The notes under the pieces were generated by a model. That model was not told the DNA's origin. It searched no databases and worked only from the letters and a program-made list of their open reading frames with translations. A stretch of 40,129 bases of DNA. It comes from Candidatus Daviesbacteria bacterium (GTDB taxonomy: Bacteria; Patescibacteriota; Microgenomatia; Daviesbacterales; UBA10151). The stretch is taken from contig DAIDIY010000046.1 of the NCBI GenBank assembly GCA_027451625.1, forward strand, positions 1 through 40,129, given 5' to 3'. Shown piece after piece: positions 36,724 to 40,129 of the stretch; position 1 is the first letter of the stretch, and each line of letters opens with the position of its first letter. The position numbers were made by a program, and so were the translations under genes.

Positions 36724-37708
36724 ATTGATCAAAGATACTAACCGAGGAAAACAGGATAAGATACTGGTGATTTTAGGTCCAACTGCAACAGGAAAGACGG
36801 ATCTTGCTTTAATTTTGGCTCATAAGTTCTCAGGAGAGATTGTTTCAGCTGACTCAAGACAAGTTTATAAAGGATTAGATATTGGAACAGGTAAAAGAGC
36901 TGGAGGTGGTTTATCACATATAATTTTTGATTCCTACTGGAAGATAGATGGAATCCCTGTCTTTTTATACGATGTGGTAAGTCCTAAACAACAATTTAGT
37001 GTTAAAGATTATTTCCAAGAAGCAATGAGTAAAGTTAAAAATATTTTGCATAGGGAAAATCTTCCTATTATTGTCGGAGGTACCGGTCTTTATATAAGAG
37101 CTTTAATTTATGGTTTGCCGAATTTACAAATTCCTCTTAACGTAAAGTTAAGAGAAGAGTTAGTTAAACTAACTCTTCTCGAGCTGCAAGAGAAGTTGTA
37201 TAGTCTATCAGTAAGCCGTTGGGAATTATTAAATAAAGCTGATCGTCAAAATAAGAGAAGGCTTCTCCGCTCTATCGAGATCGAACTTATGAATCCATAT
37301 ATAGATACAAAATTTCCTATAAAGGGTTTATCTTCAAATTTTAATATTTTAAAAATCGGCCTTACGGCCTCAAGGCCTTTTTTAAGAGAAAAAATTAATC
37401 AACGGCTTTTAGACAGAATCTCTCAAGGCTTGATCGCAGAGGGAGAGAGGTTACATAAAGAAGGTATATCGTATCAAAAACTTCGAGAACTGGGATTGGA
37501 ATATAGATATTTAGCTGATCATTTAGAAGGATTGATTAGCCGAGAAGAATTTGCGGATATACTTAAAATTAAAATTTGGCAATATGCTAAAAGACAACTT
37601 ACTTGGTTTAAAAAAGAGGAAGGAGTTTTCTGGTTTGACGTATCAAGCCACGACTGGGAAAAGGAAGTAGAAAAACTAGTGAAATCATGGTACGATAACC
37701 TCGCTTAA
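36710..37708 (+). CDS. miaA: tRNA dimethylallyltransferase
   Basis: ILVILGPTATGKTDLALILA; IVSADSRQVYKGLDIGTGK; IVGGTGLYIRALIYGL. Confidence 0.95.
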   Translation: MQEDRLIKDTNRGKQDKILVILGPTATGKTDLALILAHKFSGEIVSADSRQVYKGLDIGTGKRAGGGLSHIIFDSYWKIDGIPVFLYDVVSPKQQFSVKDYFQEAMSKVKNILHRENLPIIVGGTGLYIRALIYGLPNLQIPLNVKLREELVKLTLLELQEKLYSLSVSRWELLNKADRQNKRRLLRSIEIELMNPYIDTKFPIKGLSSNFNILKIGLTASRPFLREKINQRLLDRISQGLIAEGERLHKEGISYQKLRELGLEYRYLADHLEGLISREEFADILKIKIWQYAKRQLTWFKKEEGVFWFDVSSHDWEKEVEKLVKSWYDNLA

Positions 37709-38689
37709 ATGAGGTATAAAATAGATATTTCTCATCGAACTATCCTGTTTATTATTGCGGTTGTAACCCTTTTATGGATTACTTATCTTATTCTTGACGT
37801 TATTTTATTATTATTTGTGGCTTTCATTTTAGTCTCAGCCCTTTATCCGGCAGTACATCAATTAGAACAATGGAAGTTCCCCCGTTTTTTGGCTGTCTTT
37901 TTGGTGTTTCTTGCTACTTTATTTATTATTATTAGTCTTTTGGCTTTGGGTTTTACTCCCCTAATTCGGCAAACTACAAATTTATCTGCAAAATTGGGTG
38001 AAACAGTAACTCAGCTTTTAAGAGCGAATTTAGTTGATAAAAGTATAATTAACGACGAAATGACGAATCTTTCTCATCAAATCTTAGGCTATACTTTAGA
38101 TATAGCTCAAAATCTAATTAGCTTAGTAAGTGTTATTGTGCTGACATTTTATTTATTATTAGATAAAGAGAAGATAGAAGGTTTAATTGCATCTTTTTTT
38201 CTACATAACCAACCAAAAGCTAGAAATTTTCTGCAAAGGCTTGAAGAAAAGCTAGGAGCCTGGCTTCGAGGTCAGTTGGCATTATCGTTATTGGTAGGAT
38301 TGTTAGTTTATATTGGACTCGTTATTTTAGGAATTCAGTATGCTTTACCGCTGGCAATTATCGCCGGACTTATGGAAGTGGTACCAGTTATAGGACCTTT
38401 GATCTCAGCAATACCTGGAGTATTGATTGGACTAACGGTATCACCTTTTTTAGCTGTTTTGGTAGCAGCTTTGTACTTTGCAGTTCAACAGGTCGAAAGC
38501 CATGTAATAGTGCCTCAAGTTATGCAAAGAGCAGTAGGCTTAAATCCGATTCTAGTTATATTGGCAGTTACTGTAGGTGGAAGGCTTCTAGGAATAAGTG
38601 GGGCTCTACTTGCAGTGCCTATAGCGGTTGTTATTCAAGTAGTTTTAGAAGAAGTTTTACAAAATCCACAGAAGTTATTCGAAGTTTGA
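37709..38689 (+). CDS. AI-2E family (UPF0118) transporter-like membrane protein
   Basis: LLVGLLVYIGLVILGIQYALPLAIIAGLMEVVPVIGPLISAIPGVLIGL; QQVESHVIVPQVMQRAVGLNPILVILAVTVGGRLLGISGALLAVPIA. Confidence 0.93.
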   Translation: MRYKIDISHRTILFIIAVVTLLWITYLILDVILLLFVAFILVSALYPAVHQLEQWKFPRFLAVFLVFLATLFIIISLLALGFTPLIRQTTNLSAKLGETVTQLLRANLVDKSIINDEMTNLSHQILGYTLDIAQNLISLVSVIVLTFYLLLDKEKIEGLIASFFLHNQPKARNFLQRLEEKLGAWLRGQLALSLLVGLLVYIGLVILGIQYALPLAIIAGLMEVVPVIGPLISAIPGVLIGLTVSPFLAVLVAALYFAVQQVESHVIVPQVMQRAVGLNPILVILAVTVGGRLLGISGALLAVPIAVVIQVVLEEVLQNPQKLFEV

Positions 38690-38721
38690 TCTGGACCCCT
38701 CAAATTTGTTATAATTTGAGG

Positions 38722-39098
38722 GCTGGGAAGCTGTGATGATACTCTAAAGTATTGGAGAGGAAAGTCCAGACAGCAAAGAGCAGGGTGCCCATTGTAAGGT
38801 GGGAGTCGTGAGGCCTAGTTAGAGCAACAGTGACGAATCGGGTGGCGCCGAGTGAAACGATCAAGCAACTGGATAACAATAAGTGAAAAGATCTCAAAAC
38901 GATCTGAGCTTAATGGTTGGCAATCCTCCCCGCTGCAATTCTAGAGACTACTGAGCGGCTCGCTCTATAGTAGAAGTAAGAAGCATCTCGCAAAAGCGGG
39001 ATTGATATGACTAATATCATATTAAAGATAAATTTCATCTAAACTTTCTGAGTCAAATTCAGTAAGTGAAACAGAATCTGGCTTATAAGCTTCCCAGA
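38722..39098 (+). ncRNA. rnpB: RNase P RNA (bacterial)
   Basis: P1 CTGGGAAGCT (38723-38732)/AGCTTCCCAG (39088-39097); GAGGAAAGTCC; AGAGCAGGGTGCC; GTGAAACAGAATCTGGCTTAT. Confidence 0.95.
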
Positions 39099-39211
39099 TA
39101 TTATCTTCGGCACTTCCTTACCGATTTAGTTTATTGTCTCATTATAATTTTGTATTTATCAGATGAATATCTTTAAGTGTTAAGTAGAAACATTTTAAGA
39201 GGGTAGATTAA

Positions 39212-39250
39212 ACAAAAAGTCCCACTAAGATATCTTGCGGGACTTTTTGT
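39212..39250. terminator. bidirectional intrinsic terminator between rnpB and a convergent gene
   Basis: ACAAAAAGTCCC ... GGGACTTTTTGT, 12-bp perfect stem with A/T tails on both sides. Confidence 0.9.
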
Positions 39251-39271
39251 AAATGGTGTAATCACCAAAGC

Positions 39272-39421
39272 TTACATGGTAGGTTTGGCACCAATTTTAT
39301 ACATTCCAGTACCACAAACACTACATTTGCCTTTCATGGCCTTTTTACCATTTTTCATAGTGACTTCTTCAACTTCATTTGCGTCTCTTTTGGCACGACA
39401 TTTTACACAATACATCTGCAT
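39272..39421 (-). CDS. small zinc-ribbon protein (DUF5679-like)
   Basis: 49 aa, translated by eye: MQMYCVKCRAKRDANEVEEVTMKNGKKAMKGKCSVCGTGMYKIGAKPTM; two CxxC pairs; below the ORF track cutoff. Confidence 0.85.
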   Translation of the reverse strand: MQMYCVKCRAKRDANEVEEVTMKNGKKAMKGKCSVCGTGMYKIGAKPTM

Positions 39422-39521
39422 AGTTTTAACTCACCCCCCTTCGTTATTTAAAATATTTTCACATCTGAGATGCTTAATCTAAATTAGTAAAATACACAAT
39501 TAGGCTTTCTATATTAAAGAT

Positions 39522-39818
39522 CTAGATCGGTAATTTAATAATTCCGCTATTAACGGCAAAAAATAATATCAACTGAGTTCCGATAGCGAACGTAGCTAAG
39601 ATAAGTATGCGCAAAAGATCATTTTTTAAATAGCTACTATCAATACTTTGTTTAGAGGCTGTTTTATCTACAAAGAAATTAGGATTTTCTTCTTTCTCCG
39701 CTTTTTTTATTGATACATTCCGTAAAATGTTAGAAAATGTATCTTTTCCGTAAAGCTGTGTTTTTAAATTCGCCAACTTTTTTTGTTTATCTGATGACTC
39801 AACTTTTGAATACCCCAT
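39522..39818 (-). CDS. hypothetical protein with one C-terminal TM segment
   Basis: MGYSKVESSDKQKKLANLKTQLYGKDTF...LLRILILATFAIGTQLILFFAVNSGI; start at 39818 just after a hairpin. Confidence 0.65.
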   Translation of the reverse strand: MGYSKVESSDKQKKLANLKTQLYGKDTFSNILRNVSIKKAEKEENPNFFVDKTASKQSIDSSYLKNDLLRILILATFAIGTQLILFFAVNSGIIKLPI

Positions 39819-39825
39819 TTTTCCC

Positions 39826-39851
39826 TTAGGCTCAAACTCTTTTGAGCCTAA
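39826..39851 (-). promoter_or_regulatory. perfect 11-bp hairpin 7 nt upstream of the 39818 start
   Basis: TTAGGCTCAAA-CTCT-TTTGAGCCTAA. Confidence 0.6.
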
Positions 39852-39943
39852 CACGATTAATTGAGCCTGTCAATAGTGTTGACTCCTTTATTGGTATTTC
39901 TTAAGATGAAAAGTGACCAGTGATAAAACTGGTATTTTTGAAT

Positions 39944-40129
39944 GTGAAAAGTAGAAAGGAAATAAAATTAAATAGAGTAGAAATAGTGCCAAAGAGAGTA
40001 AATAAACTTTTGGATAAGTATCTGTATAGACTCCGGAAGAAAGAAGAGCTTACTATCTCGCTTTCATTGGCAGTAGTAGTACTATTTTTTGCTATAGCAC
40101 TGATAGCTCCGTTTAAGTCACAACTTTTA
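39944..40129 (+). CDS. membrane protein, truncated at right window edge
   Basis: Open frame from GTG 39944 (or GTG 39986): ...PKRVNKLLDKYLYRLRKKEELTISLSLAVVVLFFAIALIAPFKSQLL; not in the ORF track because it is truncated. Confidence 0.6.
   Translation, partial: MKSRKEIKLNRVEIVPKRVNKLLDKYLYRLRKKEELTISLSLAVVVLFFAIALIAPFKSQLL

Noticed and set aside
38709-38897. Minus-strand ORF within the RNase P RNA region
   Set aside because: The sequence is explained by rnpB on the plus strand.
39276-39482. Plus-strand 68-aa ORF
   Set aside because: It is antisense to the 49-aa zinc-ribbon gene on the minus strand, which has clear CxxC pairs.
1-40129. CRISPR arrays, prophage, or intact transposase genes
   Set aside because: No regularly spaced direct repeats or recognisable transposase, integrase or phage structural genes seen; the window is mostly housekeeping.

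Overview
The window is AT-rich and looks like a Candidate Phyla Radiation (Patescibacteria, probably Microgenomates-like) chromosome segment; that lineage call is inference from gene content and style. About 530-16400 (+) is one near-complete ribosomal-protein superoperon: L3-L4-L23-L2-S19-L22-S3-L16-L29-S17-S14-S8-L14-L24-L5-L6-L18-S5-L15-secY-adk-map-infA-L36-S13-S11-S4-rpoA-L17-L13-S9. S10 is absent from its usual place before L3, and L30 is absent between S5 and L15. About 16490-32200 carries housekeeping genes: PspC, tRNA-binding domain, phosphomannomutase, family-4 UDG, YfcE-like phosphoesterase, GpsA-like, DHH phosphoesterase, PepF, TsaC/Sua5, tRNA-Pro(GGG), Nudix, a PIG-V-like mannosyltransferase with an internal stop, recA, recX, rny and HU. 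About 32280-38690 carries a four-permease/one-ATPase ABC-2 locus with an embedded TrpR-like regulator, then miaA and an AI-2E-type permease, followed by the RNase P RNA gene. The most interesting signals are mostly RNA-level: (1) a structured leader with a pseudoknot and terminator immediately before the L3 start codon; (2) a MAKKKKKK micro-ORF followed by stacked hairpins and a very strong terminator upstream of pspC; (3) a 149-nt multi-branched structured element in the intergenic region at 19296-19444; (4) an ORF whose ATG lies 3 nt past the 3' end of a tRNA; (5) a 10-bp perfect palindrome around the rnpB -10 box; and (6) an MSK mini-ORF with a Shine-Dalgarno ahead of recA. At the protein level: an Fe-S-ligand-less family-4 UDG, an RNase Y with no membrane anchor, and a single in-frame TAA splitting the mannosyltransferase. 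All calls were read by eye; no searches or folding programs were run.
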